From: Flavobacterium xueshanense
Lineage (GTDB): Bacteria > Bacteroidota > Bacteroidia > Flavobacteriales > Flavobacteriaceae
DNA length: 64,000 nt
Assembly: GCF_900112975.1 (NCBI RefSeq)
Contig: NZ_FONQ01000010.1
Span: forward strand, 1-64,000
Reading direction: 5' to 3'
Numbering within the stretch: position 1 is the first letter of the stretch; every line of letters starts with the position of its first letter. This document shows, in pieces, positions 45,243 to 53,224 of this stretch. The position numbers were made by a program, and so were the translations under genes. The notes beneath the pieces were generated by a model that saw only the letters and a list, made by a program, of their open reading frames with translations, had not been told where the DNA came from and did not search any database.

Positions 45243-46637
45243 ATGTTTTCATTTGATAAAATGCATTTTGAAATATCAGAGCGAAAGATGATTCTTCGGC
45301 TTTTTGATGTTGTGTTCGTTTTGGCGGCTTTGTACGTTACCGGAAACGTATTTGCTTTTGATTATTTTACGGTATCTGCCACAAATTATTATTGGGTTAT
45401 CGTTTTGGCAATTTACATCAATGTATTTGGTACTATTTTCGAAATGTACAATCTTCAGGTGGCCAGCAACCAATATCAAGTGTTGAAAAGTACCCTCATT
45501 ACCGTTTCTACAACTGTATTAGTCTATTTGCTGACCCCATTTTTTTCCCCGCAACTGCCTTCCAACCGACTCCAAATTCTATTGTTTTTTATGGTCATTT
45601 TTCTGGCATTGTTTACTTGGCGCATGATATATGTTGCTTTTTTAGCCTCCAATCGATTTTTTCAAAAAGCCATTTTAATTTGTGATCAGGAACAGGTTCA
45701 AGAACTCATTTTAGGGCTAGAAAATATTGATCCGCATTATAAAATAATTGGTTTTGTTAATACGGATGCCAATGAGGAGGAAATGGAGGAATACCATTAT
45801 GTACAACACATCAAAAGAGATCATTTGTTTTCTTTTGTTAAAGAAAATGGGATTTCTGAAATTGTCATTGCTTCCCAAAAAACGGAAGGAATTACTGTTG
45901 AGTTGTACCAACAATTGCTGCATTTATTAGAGTCTGGAAATATTATCCGAGAATATACGCAGGTATACGAAAGTAAAACGCAACGTATTCCAGTGCAGTA
46001 TATGTCTCGCGATTTTTATCGCTTTTTCCCCTTTAGTCGAAGCAATCAAAATAAATTATACCGATTGGCCGTGCGTATTTTTGAGATTACCGTTTCTTTG
46101 TCCGGTCTTATTATAGGTGCGTTTTTGTTTCCATTGATACTGGTGGGAAATGCTATTGGGAATAGGGGACATTTATTTTATTCACAAGAGCGTGTAGGCA
46201 AAGACGGGGCTGTTTTTAAAATTTTGAAATTCCGTACCATGGTGAAAAATGCCGAATCGAATGGTGCTGTTTTTACCGCTACGAATGATTCAAGAGTGAC
46301 TGTGTTTGGAAAATTTTTACGCAAAACCAGAATGGATGAATTTCCTCAGTTTATTAATATTTTAAAAGGTGATATGGCTGTTATTGGTCCGCGTCCGGAA
46401 CGTCCTGTTTTTGTAAAAGAAATTGCTGAAATAATGCCTTTTTATGAGACCAGACATATCATTAAACCGGGTCTTACCGGTTGGGCGCAAGTCAATTATT
46501 CGTACGGGGAAACGATTGATGATAGTTTAATTAAACTGCAATATGACTTGTATTACATCAAGCACCGCAGTATTTATCTGGATTTAAACATTGCTTTTAA
46601 AACGATAACTACCGTATTGTTTTATAGGGGCCAGTAG
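45243..46637 (+). CDS. undecaprenyl-phosphate sugar phosphotransferase (WcaJ/WbaP type)
   Basis: This is a 464-residue inner-membrane protein from the ATG at 45243; a TTG at 45219 would add eight residues but overlaps a promoter-like box. About four N-terminal TM helices lead into a CoA-binding-like domain (AILICDQEQVQELILG), a further TM helix (VSLSGLIIGAFLFPLIL), and the bacterial sugar transferase catalytic domain. Catalytic motifs are FYSQERVGKDGAVFKILKFR, TRMDEFPQFINILKGDM, GPRPERP and KPGLTGWAQVNY. It starts glycan synthesis by attaching a hexose-1-phosphate (often glucose) to undecaprenyl phosphate. Confidence 0.94.
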   Translation: MFSFDKMHFEISERKMILRLFDVVFVLAALYVTGNVFAFDYFTVSATNYYWVIVLAIYINVFGTIFEMYNLQVASNQYQVLKSTLITVSTTVLVYLLTPFFSPQLPSNRLQILLFFMVIFLALFTWRMIYVAFLASNRFFQKAILICDQEQVQELILGLENIDPHYKIIGFVNTDANEEEMEEYHYVQHIKRDHLFSFVKENGISEIVIASQKTEGITVELYQQLLHLLESGNIIREYTQVYESKTQRIPVQYMSRDFYRFFPFSRSNQNKLYRLAVRIFEITVSLSGLIIGAFLFPLILVGNAIGNRGHLFYSQERVGKDGAVFKILKFRTMVKNAESNGAVFTATNDSRVTVFGKFLRKTRMDEFPQFINILKGDMAVIGPRPERPVFVKEIAEIMPFYETRHIIKPGLTGWAQVNYSYGETIDDSLIKLQYDLYYIKHRSIYLDLNIAFKTITTVLFYRGQ

Positions 46638-46639
46638 CT

Positions 46640-46666
46640 ATTATTATTATTATTATTATTATTATT
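46640..46666. repeat. (ATT)9 microsatellite
   Basis: Nine perfect ATT units begin 3 bases after the WcaJ-like stop. Simple repeats of this length are prone to slippage. It is outside coding sequence. Confidence 0.9.
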
Positions 46667-46886
46667 TATTTTGGAGTTCAGTGTTGTTGGTTTTTTACCA
46701 CGGATTTAAACTAATTAAATTCAAAATGGTGATTTATTTTAGGACTAACTGTACCGACTACAAAATAATTATTTAAGCCATAAATTACACGAAATACACG
46801 AATTCATACATTAAAAAAAATTAGCGAATTAGCGGTTGAATACTGATTTTTAAAAGGAATTCTACTAAAAGTATTAGAACGGTTGC

Positions 46887-48026
46887 TTAGATAATGATAG
46901 GAATGCGTTTCTTATTTTGAATAGCCATTCTCACTAAAACAACTCCGCTGCAAACTACCAATGGCAATACTAGCACCAAATGTGCTTTGTTGATTATAAA
47001 AAAGAAATAAACTACTAATAATAGTATATTGAACAGCGCCAAATTATAAATTACCTTTTTGTTTTTTGTCCAATAAAAATAAAGTAATCCTAATAATGAT
47101 GGGTTGAAAAGTAGAATATTGTAGTTGTATCCTAATTCCGGATGTAACGAATAAAACCCAACAAACGCAAAGAATATTCCAAGTATAGCCATGATGCTGA
47201 GGTAGAACAAATCGATGCTTTTCTTGTTTATAAAAACGATAAAACTAAGCAGTATAAAATACGTGTAGGGATTATTCCAACTAGACATAGGAACATCATT
47301 TTTGAATTCGATTATGGTTTTGTTTTGCTTTGCCAATGGTTGGTTTTGAAAAGAAACTTTTTTCAGGCTTTTCTGCAATTCAAACGGGAGAAATATTTTG
47401 CTTCCTAATTGATCTACTTTTTTACCAAAAATAATACTGGTTCCTAATTTTTCATAAAAATGACCGTCAAAATACGGGTATAATATAGTTCTGTAGGTGA
47501 TATCAGTATCGGTATTTTTTACAATGGCAACAGTATCCAATGTTTTATTGATGATGTCAACCACCATCGAGGTGCAATTTTTGTCGATAAATTTATAGGT
47601 ATAATGACTTTCACCGGAAGCCAAAGAGGTATTCAGGTTGTCAAATAGTTTTTGTTTTAAATTGAGAGGGATATTCAGTTCTTGCTCATAAACGGATCTT
47701 TTTTCATACTGATATTGATTGATAAAATTAGGATAGGAGTGTGCTACAGCAAAATATTGCAAGTTTCCTTTTATGAATTTCATCACGAAATTTGGCGTGT
47801 TGAAGTCAAAAGCGCCATAATTATACACTATATCAATGGCGTTGGTTGTATCCTGTACTCGAATTGCCGTGTGTCCAAAAAGCGAATAGGATTCATTACC
47901 TGTTCCACAAGTGATTACGCTGACGTGGGTGTTTTTTGATAATTGAATGTTTTGTCCGAAACTAAAATGTACCGTTAGAAATAAGAATAGAAGTAATACT
48001 ATTTTTTTGAAAGAAGATGTATGCAT
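46887..48026 (-). CDS. DUF4105 / Lnb-type N-terminal domain membrane protein
   Basis: This 379-residue protein begins with a signal peptide (ending SFGQ). Residues 30-190 match DUF4105: SYSLFGHTAIRV with His52, and FIDKNCTSMVVDI with Cys151, a likely Cys/His catalytic pair. The C-terminal 130 residues hold about five TM helices. The domain defines the Lnb family, proposed in Bacteroides to N-acylate lipoproteins; whether this copy does so is inference. It has its own promoter on the minus strand. Confidence 0.8.
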   Translation of the reverse strand: MHTSSFKKIVLLLFLFLTVHFSFGQNIQLSKNTHVSVITCGTGNESYSLFGHTAIRVQDTTNAIDIVYNYGAFDFNTPNFVMKFIKGNLQYFAVAHSYPNFINQYQYEKRSVYEQELNIPLNLKQKLFDNLNTSLASGESHYTYKFIDKNCTSMVVDIINKTLDTVAIVKNTDTDITYRTILYPYFDGHFYEKLGTSIIFGKKVDQLGSKIFLPFELQKSLKKVSFQNQPLAKQNKTIIEFKNDVPMSSWNNPYTYFILLSFIVFINKKSIDLFYLSIMAILGIFFAFVGFYSLHPELGYNYNILLFNPSLLGLLYFYWTKNKKVIYNLALFNILLLVVYFFFIINKAHLVLVLPLVVCSGVVLVRMAIQNKKRIPIII

Positions 48027-48104
48027 TTAAGGAAATGTTAAAATATGGATTACGGGTGGCACAGATTGAAGTGATTTCCTATTCCATTGAATTAATTTGT
48101 CTTT

Positions 48105-48137
48105 CAAAGATACTTAAAGAAAACCCGTTGGGTGCAA
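48105..48137 (-). promoter_or_regulatory. promoter of the DUF4105 gene
   Basis: On the minus strand a TTG (complement of 48135-48137) is followed after 22 bases by TATCTTTG (complement of 48105-48112). This fits the Bacteroidota consensus. The -33 TTG lies within the arm of the 48121-48330 inverted repeat. Confidence 0.55.
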
Positions 48138-48330
48138 TTATTTAAAATTAAGAACCCCGAAAAGAATTTAAAAATAAACACATAGATTCATAGAAAAAAA
48201 GAGCAGGATAGCCCAATTTTAGGCTAACAAAGCTATGTTTTAAGATAAAAGAGTGAAACGTCTTAATAGAAATACGTAAAAACTATGTTTCTATGCGTTA
48301 AAAAAAACTTGAATTACACCCAACGGGTTT
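48121..48330. repeat. nested inverted repeat, MITE-like
   Basis: The outer arms AAACCCGTTGGGTGCAATTA (48121-48140) and its near-perfect complement (48311-48330, 18 of 20 matching) enclose about 170 bases. Inner sequences ACACATAGATTCATAG and CTATGTTTCTATGCGT form a second, imperfect inverted pair. No coding sequence lies inside. It could be a miniature mobile element or a conserved structured RNA or terminator. Confidence 0.65.
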
Positions 48331-48471
48331 ACAGGAAGAAAAAACACGTGTAAGGTTTTTTGTCAAACCAGAAACTGTTGTAATTGAAACGGGTTATTGC
48401 AACTTGGTATCAACTTCGAAAAAACTATTTCAGATTCAACGTTGCTATCTAATTTTAAGTGTTCTTCTAAA

Positions 48472-49551
48472 TTAATTTCTAAACAGTCCCAAATCTACTT
48501 TTACCGAAAAAATATTTGAATATAAGGTGGCACTTTGATTGCCTAAATCAGTCAGCGCATAATCTATCTGGATGCCTTTGTATTTAAATCCCAAACCGAT
48601 ATTGGGTTGGAAACCTACTTTTTCTGTACTGTCCAATTGCTGTACATTCTGAAAATTCCCTACTCCGGCACGAACAAAAACTAAATCAGTATATCCAAAT
48701 TCCAACCCCACAGCCGGGTCGATACTCACAAAATCAGTTGCAATTACATCATTGGTTCTGGCAAAACGCATGTTCACATTGGCTGCAGCCTGAATGCTGT
48801 AATCATACCGGATAATAAATTTTTTAGCAATTCCCAGTTGTGCTTTTGGAGCCGTAATCTCGGTACTTTCCGGTAATTCCTGATTTTCTCCGGGAATCGC
48901 ATTTGCAATTTTCTGATACTCGTCCTCGTCAATATTCCAAACATTATAAGTAGTAGTAATATCGCGAAGCATCAGTCCAAATTGCCAGTCGTTTTTTTCG
49001 AATTGTAATCCAACGTCAAAACCAAATCCCCAAGAACTGGCAAATTTCCCGATAATGCGTCGGATGATTTTCGCATTCACGCCATATTGAAATCCGGGAA
49101 CCGGTAATTTTCGCGCATAAGAAAAAGTGAAGCCGTAATCAGCAGTTGAAAACAAACTGATTCGGTTGTAGTCAATATTGCCTTGGCTGTCGATTAGTTC
49201 TGTAGTATTCAAAATGTCATCTACCCCAAAACGGATTAATGAAATTCCCCAAGCGCTGCGATCATCTATAGGACTGGCATAGGCCAAGTAATCGTATTGG
49301 GCAATATTCGCAAAATAATTTGCGTGCATTAACGATACCTGATGGTCTTCCAGACGGATGAGACCGGCAGGATTCCAATATCCTGAATTAACATCATTGG
49401 TTGAAGCCACGACAGTATTTGACATACCTAATGCTGCCGCATCCACGCCGATATTCATGAACTCATTCGAGTATTTCCTAACGACCTGACTGTGCATCAG
49501 CGTACTTATCAGAAGGGTTGCTGCTAAAAAGCTTTTTTTCAAGGGTGTCAT
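48472..49551 (-). CDS. PorV/PorQ-family outer-membrane protein (PorV2-like)
   Basis: This 359-residue protein has a signal peptide (ending LMHSQ). An early motif GVDAAALGMSNTVVASTNDVNSG(Y)WNPAGL is split here at WNPAGL; this AALG...WNPAG pattern is diagnostic of PorV/PorQ barrels. The rest alternates short beta-strands and ends in an aromatic-free KVDLGLFRN. The related PorV shuttles T9SS cargo, and the T9SS-tagged subtilase in this window shows the system is present. A PorV2 assignment is likely but not certain. Confidence 0.82.
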   Translation of the reverse strand: MTPLKKSFLAATLLISTLMHSQVVRKYSNEFMNIGVDAAALGMSNTVVASTNDVNSGYWNPAGLIRLEDHQVSLMHANYFANIAQYDYLAYASPIDDRSAWGISLIRFGVDDILNTTELIDSQGNIDYNRISLFSTADYGFTFSYARKLPVPGFQYGVNAKIIRRIIGKFASSWGFGFDVGLQFEKNDWQFGLMLRDITTTYNVWNIDEDEYQKIANAIPGENQELPESTEITAPKAQLGIAKKFIIRYDYSIQAAANVNMRFARTNDVIATDFVSIDPAVGLEFGYTDLVFVRAGVGNFQNVQQLDSTEKVGFQPNIGLGFKYKGIQIDYALTDLGNQSATLYSNIFSVKVDLGLFRN

Positions 49552-49583
49552 TTTTACAAACGAAATGTCTGTTTAATTTTTAT

Positions 49584-49591
49584 CAAAAATA
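49584..49591 (-). promoter_or_regulatory. -7 box of the PorV-like gene
   Basis: The complement reads TATTTTTG, matching TAnnTTTG, 33 bases upstream of the start codon. No good -33 TTG is seen. Confidence 0.45.
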
Positions 49592-49869
49592 TAATTTTTT
49601 ACTGAGGTTATTTCATTTTGCTGTTTAATTTACTGTGTTGGCCGCACGGTTTAGTTTTAAAGTAGTGTTGCTACAGATTAAAATGGTACTCGGATGACAG
49701 AGATGAAGCTGGTTTTCGCTGATTTTTTTAAAATAGAATTTTTTCCTGTGGTTGCTTATTCAACATAATAAATTTGAGAACAGAATAATTACCATCAAAA
49801 CGGCTGATGTTGTCTTTTGCTGTTAAAAAATCTCTACTAAAAAACGTACTTTTCATTGACTTATTATGC

Positions 49870-49877
49870 TAAATTTG
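49870..49877 (+). promoter_or_regulatory. -7 box of pssA
   Basis: TAAATTTG matches TAnnTTTG and lies 25 bases before the pssA ATG. The nearest TTG (49856-49858) is only 11 bases upstream, so the -33 element is weak. Confidence 0.5.
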
Positions 49878-49902
49878 CGACTTTGATTCCTTAAACTTTA
49901 TT

Positions 49903-50622
49903 ATGATGACTATTAAAAAACATATCCCGAATTTAATTACGCTTCTGAATCTTTTTTGCGGTTGTATCGCATTGGTATTCGCTTTCAACCAAGATTTTGA
50001 AATGGCTTTTTATTTTGTGTGTCTGGGTATATTTTTGGATTTTTTTGATGGTTTTTTTGCGCGATTGTTTAACGTTTCCAGTCCGTTGGGATTGCAATTG
50101 GATTCTTTGGCTGATATGGTAACCAGCGGTGTGGTTCCGGGTTTGGTAATGTTTCAAATGATGATTAGTCATTCGTCTACCGCAGCGACTGGTCATTTGC
50201 AGTTTTTCCCGTATTTAGGTTTTATCATTGCCTTGGGATCTTGCTATCGTTTGGCTAATTTTAATATTGATACCCGTCAAACGGATTCTTTTATTGGTTT
50301 GCCAACACCTGCCAATGCACTGTTTATTCTAAGTCTTCCTTTGGTTTTACAATATACGGATTCTATATTCATCGTTGAGCTATTGACCAATCCATGGTTT
50401 CTATTGGTGGTAACGCTATTAAGTGCTTACATGCTGAATGCAGAAATTCCGTTATTCTCTTTGAAAATCAAGAAGTTCAGTTTCAAAGAAAACGCACTTC
50501 AAATCGTCTTTTTAACTTGTTCTCTTTTATTGTTAGTTTTCTTTCGCTATTTAGGAATTCCATTGTTAATACTATTTTATGTATTGTTATCGGTTGTGAA
50601 TAACAAAGTGCTCAAAAAATAG
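49903..50622 (+). CDS. pssA: CDP-diacylglycerol-serine O-phosphatidyltransferase (phosphatidylserine synthase)
   Basis: This 239-residue inner-membrane enzyme has about seven TM segments. The CDP-alcohol phosphatidyltransferase motif is intact: DGFFARLF then SPLGLQLDSLADM, giving DG-X2-AR-X8-G-X3-D-X3-D. It begins IKKHIPNLITLLNLFCGC, the PssA-type N-terminus, and ends normally after the last helix. It makes phosphatidylserine, the precursor of phosphatidylethanolamine. A GH25 gene follows 7 bases later. Confidence 0.93.
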   Translation: MMTIKKHIPNLITLLNLFCGCIALVFAFNQDFEMAFYFVCLGIFLDFFDGFFARLFNVSSPLGLQLDSLADMVTSGVVPGLVMFQMMISHSSTAATGHLQFFPYLGFIIALGSCYRLANFNIDTRQTDSFIGLPTPANALFILSLPLVLQYTDSIFIVELLTNPWFLLVVTLLSAYMLNAEIPLFSLKIKKFSFKENALQIVFLTCSLLLLVFFRYLGIPLLILFYVLLSVVNNKVLKK

Positions 50623-50629
50623 TTTTTGA

Positions 50630-51493
50630 ATGAGAAAACAAACCGTACGAAGAAAAACTAATGTAGTTCGTAAACCAAAAAAGAAAGCAGCTGTTTTCTC
50701 GAGAAAGTTGCTACGCTATGCTATTGTTACTTTTTTTGTGGTATTACTCGCTGGAGTTGGTTTTCATTATCGAAATGGTTTAGCCTATTATTTTAGTTTT
50801 AAATCAGATAAAATTATAAGGGCTGAGAGAGAAGCCCAACGCATTTCGGATGTTCGAAATTTTCAGGTTTTAGAAAAACACGAAGGGAAAAGTATTGGTA
50901 TCGATGTTTCAGAATATCAAGGGAAAATCCGATGGTCTTACGTTGATACTTTAGAAAAGAAATATCCATTGCATTATGTTTTCATCCGAGCCACGGTTGG
51001 GAAAGACAGAAAAGACCGTCAGTTTAATAGGAATTGGCTTGGCGCCAAAGAAAATAAAATGATTCGCGGCGCCTATCATTACTATCGCCCAAATGAAAAT
51101 TCACTGGAGCAAGCTGCGCTTTTTATAAAAACGGTTATCCTTCACAAAGGAGATTTACCTCCTGTTTTAGACATTGAAAAATTGCCTAAAAATCAGTCGA
51201 TTGTCAATCTTAAATTAGGCTTGAAGCGCTGGTTGCATGCTGTAGAATCCCATTATGGTGTTAAGCCAATTATATATACCGGTGAGCGGTATTATGATGA
51301 TTTTTTGAAAGAAGAGTTCAGCGATTATCTTTTTTGGATTGCTAATTATAATTTTTACCGGGAGGAAATAGCCGAGGATTGGTTGTTTTGGCAATTTACA
51401 GAAAAAGCATCGGTTCCCGGAATTAAAGGGAAAGTAGATGTCAATATTTACAATGGCGATTTGCAGCAATTGCAGTATATTACGGTGGAGTAA
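50630..51493 (+). CDS. glycoside hydrolase family 25 (lysozyme-like), membrane anchored
   Basis: This 287-residue muramidase-like protein has a very basic N-terminus (residues 1-28), one TM helix at about 30-46, then a periplasmic GH25 domain. SIGIDVSEYQGKIRW carries Asp92. VFIRATVG, RGAYHYYRPN and PPVLDIEKLP (catalytic Glu) are the other family motifs. DWLFWQFTEKASVPGIKGKVDVNIYNG closes the barrel. It cleaves, or once cleaved, the MurNAc-GlcNAc bond of peptidoglycan. It is probably cotranscribed with pssA. Confidence 0.92.
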   Translation: MRKQTVRRKTNVVRKPKKKAAVFSRKLLRYAIVTFFVVLLAGVGFHYRNGLAYYFSFKSDKIIRAEREAQRISDVRNFQVLEKHEGKSIGIDVSEYQGKIRWSYVDTLEKKYPLHYVFIRATVGKDRKDRQFNRNWLGAKENKMIRGAYHYYRPNENSLEQAALFIKTVILHKGDLPPVLDIEKLPKNQSIVNLKLGLKRWLHAVESHYGVKPIIYTGERYYDDFLKEEFSDYLFWIANYNFYREEIAEDWLFWQFTEKASVPGIKGKVDVNIYNGDLQQLQYITVE

Positions 51494-51500
51494 TTCTTTA

Positions 51501-51556
51501 GTGTTCAGTATTCAGTGCTCAGTATTCAGTTGCCAGAATAAAGTGAATGGTGATTT
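51501..51556. repeat. heptamer repeat block beside second four-helix gene
   Basis: Eight 7-base units stay in register: GTGTTCA, GTATTCA, GTGCTCA, GTATTCA, GTTGCCA, GAATAAA, GTGAATG, GTGATTT. They start 7 bases after the GH25 stop. The last two match the GTGA-type family near 9 kb. Confidence 0.75.
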
Positions 51557-51574
51557 AGCAGTAAGGCTAGACTT

Positions 51575-51982
51575 CTAAATACTTACGCCGAATTTTTGAG
51601 CATTTAAAATCATGTAATTGATTAGTTTACCAACTTCGTTGCTTTCATTTAATAACTCATTATGAGTGTTTTCATTTATATAATTACACTTCAGTGCAAA
51701 TTCCAGCCATACTTGTGTTTCTGAGTTTTCTGCATCGGAATCAGTTAATTTGCTATAAAAATGTTTAGGATAATCTCTTTTTCTATATGCTTCTGCAATA
51801 TTAACGGGGACAATTCTAGAGGAACGTCTGATTTGGTCGGTTAAAGAATACATTTCTTCTTTTGGGAAAGATTTTGTTATATTAAAGATTTTCATGGCTA
51901 ATGAAAATGATTTCTGGTGCGCTAATAAGTTTTGGAATTTTATAGTTACTGTTTTTAAAAATAAACGCTGATTACTGACCAA
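51575..51982 (-). CDS. four-helix bundle protein (23S rRNA IVP / Avd-like), start uncertain
   Basis: The frame encodes up to 135 residues. The family core is clear: FQNLLAHQKSFSLAMKIF, LTDQIRRSSRIVPVNIAEA and SETQVWLEFALKCNYI. The only upstream start is a TTG at 51982, which lies within the heptamer repeats. The expected start near residue 14-17 (KTVTIKFQ) has no ATG, GTG or TTG. The next ATG is at residue 30 and would delete helix 1. The gene may therefore have lost its start codon. Repeat blocks flank it on both sides. Confidence 0.72.
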   Translation of the reverse strand: MVSNQRLFLKTVTIKFQNLLAHQKSFSLAMKIFNITKSFPKEEMYSLTDQIRRSSRIVPVNIAEAYRKRDYPKHFYSKLTDSDAENSETQVWLEFALKCNYINENTHNELLNESNEVGKLINYMILNAQKFGVSI

Positions 51983-52033
51983 TGTATTTAAGACTGACCA
52001 CTGACCACTTTTTTAAAAACTGACCACTTTTTC
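51968..52033. repeat. CTGACCA-type heptamer block between four-helix gene and lptB
   Basis: Units CTGATTA, CTGACCA, then CTGACCA, CTGACCA, CTTTTTT, then CTGACCA, CTTTTTC occur, with 12- and 5-base interruptions. The last unit runs into the lptB stop codon. Two 19-base spacings between CTGACCA copies repeat. Confidence 0.7.
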
Positions 52034-52773
52034 TAAAACTCCAATTTCTTCTTTCTCAATTCGAAATTTTGTCCAAGATAGACGCGACGCACCATTTCAT
52101 CTTCGACTAATTCTTCCGGAATACCTGCTTTCAGGATTCCACCTTCAAACATCAGGTAGGTTTTGTCCGTAATAGCGAGCGTTTCCTGTACGTTGTGATC
52201 CGTAATCAGAATACCGATGTTTTTATTTTTTAGCTGTGCTACAATTCTCTGAATGTCTTCTACGGCAACAGGGTCGACACCTGCGAAAGGTTCGTCTAAC
52301 AAGATAAATTTTGGGTCGGTGGCCAAACAACGTGCAATTTCAGTACGACGACGTTCTCCACCGGAAAGTAAATCGCCTCTGTTGGTACGAATGTGTTCTA
52401 AGCTAAATTCGGTAATTAAGCTTTCCATTTTCGCTTCTTGTTCCGCTTTGGATAGTTTAGTCAATTGTAAAACGCTTAATATATTGTCTTCAATGCTTAA
52501 TTTTCTAAAAACTGAAGCTTCTTGTGCCAAATACCCAATTCCCTGCTGTGCTCTTCTGTACATCGGGTAATCAGTGATGTTTAAATCGTCCAAAAATATA
52601 TTGCCTGAATTGGGTTTTACCAATCCCACAATCATATAAAAAGAAGTTGTTTTTCCGGCACCGTTTGGACCTAAAAGTCCCACGATTTCACCTTGATTCA
52701 CTTCTACCGAAATGCCTTTTACAACACTGCGTCCTTTATAGGTTTTGATTAGATTTTCGGCTCTTAATTTCAT
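52033..52773 (-). CDS. lptB: LPS export ABC transporter ATPase LptB
   Basis: This 246-residue cytoplasmic ATPase drives LPS extraction from the inner membrane with LptFG. Walker A GLLGPNGAGKTTSF is at about 32-45, the signature LLSGGERRRTEIARCL at about 135-150, Walker B PKFILLDEPFAGVDP, and the H-loop TDHNVQETL. AQEASVFRKLSIEDNI is an LptB-type Q-loop region. Full length and normal for the family. It is the C-terminal neighbour of a repeat-flanked four-helix gene. Confidence 0.95.
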   Translation of the reverse strand: MKLRAENLIKTYKGRSVVKGISVEVNQGEIVGLLGPNGAGKTTSFYMIVGLVKPNSGNIFLDDLNITDYPMYRRAQQGIGYLAQEASVFRKLSIEDNILSVLQLTKLSKAEQEAKMESLITEFSLEHIRTNRGDLLSGGERRRTEIARCLATDPKFILLDEPFAGVDPVAVEDIQRIVAQLKNKNIGILITDHNVQETLAITDKTYLMFEGGILKAGIPEELVEDEMVRRVYLGQNFELRKKKLEF

Positions 52774-52800
52774 ATTCTTTGGTTTAATCGTTTAAACGGG

Positions 52801-52857
52801 TTGATTGTTTATTCGTTTCACTGTTTATTCGTGTCAAATAAACGAATAAACAATTAA
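52801..52857. terminator. inverted repeat between lptB and AhpD-like gene
   Basis: The arms TTGATTGTTTATTCGTTT (52801-52818) and AAACGAATAAACAATTAA (52840-52857) pair with one mismatch around a 21-base loop. TGTTTATTCG is also repeated directly inside the loop. It may terminate the upstream minus-strand genes or be a small repeat element. Confidence 0.5.
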
Positions 52858-52870
52858 ACTTCTTAACAAA

Positions 52871-53224
52871 TTATTTAGTCGCGGCTTCTTCCAAAGCTTC
52901 CCAGAATTCATAAGCTCTGCGTAAATGAGGTACAACAATAGTTCCGCCAACAAGTGTTGCGATTCCCATAGCTTCCATCATTTCCTCTTTGGTAACACCT
53001 TCTTTGTGGCTGGTTTCCAAATGGTATTTTACACAGTCATCACAACGTAAAACTGCTGAAGCGACTAATCCCAGTAATTCTTTGGTTTTTACGTCCAAAG
53101 CTCCAGCTGCGTATGCATTGGTGTCTAAATTAAAAATACGTTTTACAATTTTATTATTGTCTGCCAATAATTTTTCGTTCATTTTAGAACGGTACTCGTT
53201 GAATTCTTCTATTATATCAGCCAT
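52871..53224 (-). CDS. carboxymuconolactone decarboxylase family protein (AhpD-like)
   Basis: This 117-residue cytosolic alpha-helical protein has LRCDDCVKYHLETSHKEGV as the CxxC and downstream His site typical of AhpD-like proteins. EMMEAMGIATLVGGTIVVPHLRRAYEF is the C-terminal helix. The CxxC suggests a thiol-dependent antioxidant or reductase function. It overlaps tatC by 8 bases and is probably cotranscribed with it. Confidence 0.85.
   Translation of the reverse strand: MADIIEEFNEYRSKMNEKLLADNNKIVKRIFNLDTNAYAAGALDVKTKELLGLVASAVLRCDDCVKYHLETSHKEGVTKEEMMEAMGIATLVGGTIVVPHLRRAYEFWEALEEAATK

Larger units (their letters stand above)
48027..48471. other. intergenic region with nested inverted repeat
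   Basis: There is no gene in these 445 bases. It holds the promoter of the DUF4105 gene and a roughly 210 bp nested inverted repeat at 48121-48330. Confidence 0.6.
49552..49902. other. divergent promoter region, porV-like/pssA
   Basis: There is no gene in these 351 bases. It holds minus-strand and plus-strand -7 boxes for the two divergent genes. No other structure stands out. Confidence 0.5.

Noticed and set aside
8116..46637. Wzx flippase
   Set aside because: Looked for a 12-TM MATE-like protein in the locus. Only Wzm, the MBOAT, the Wzy/WaaL-like and the WcaJ-like membrane proteins are present.
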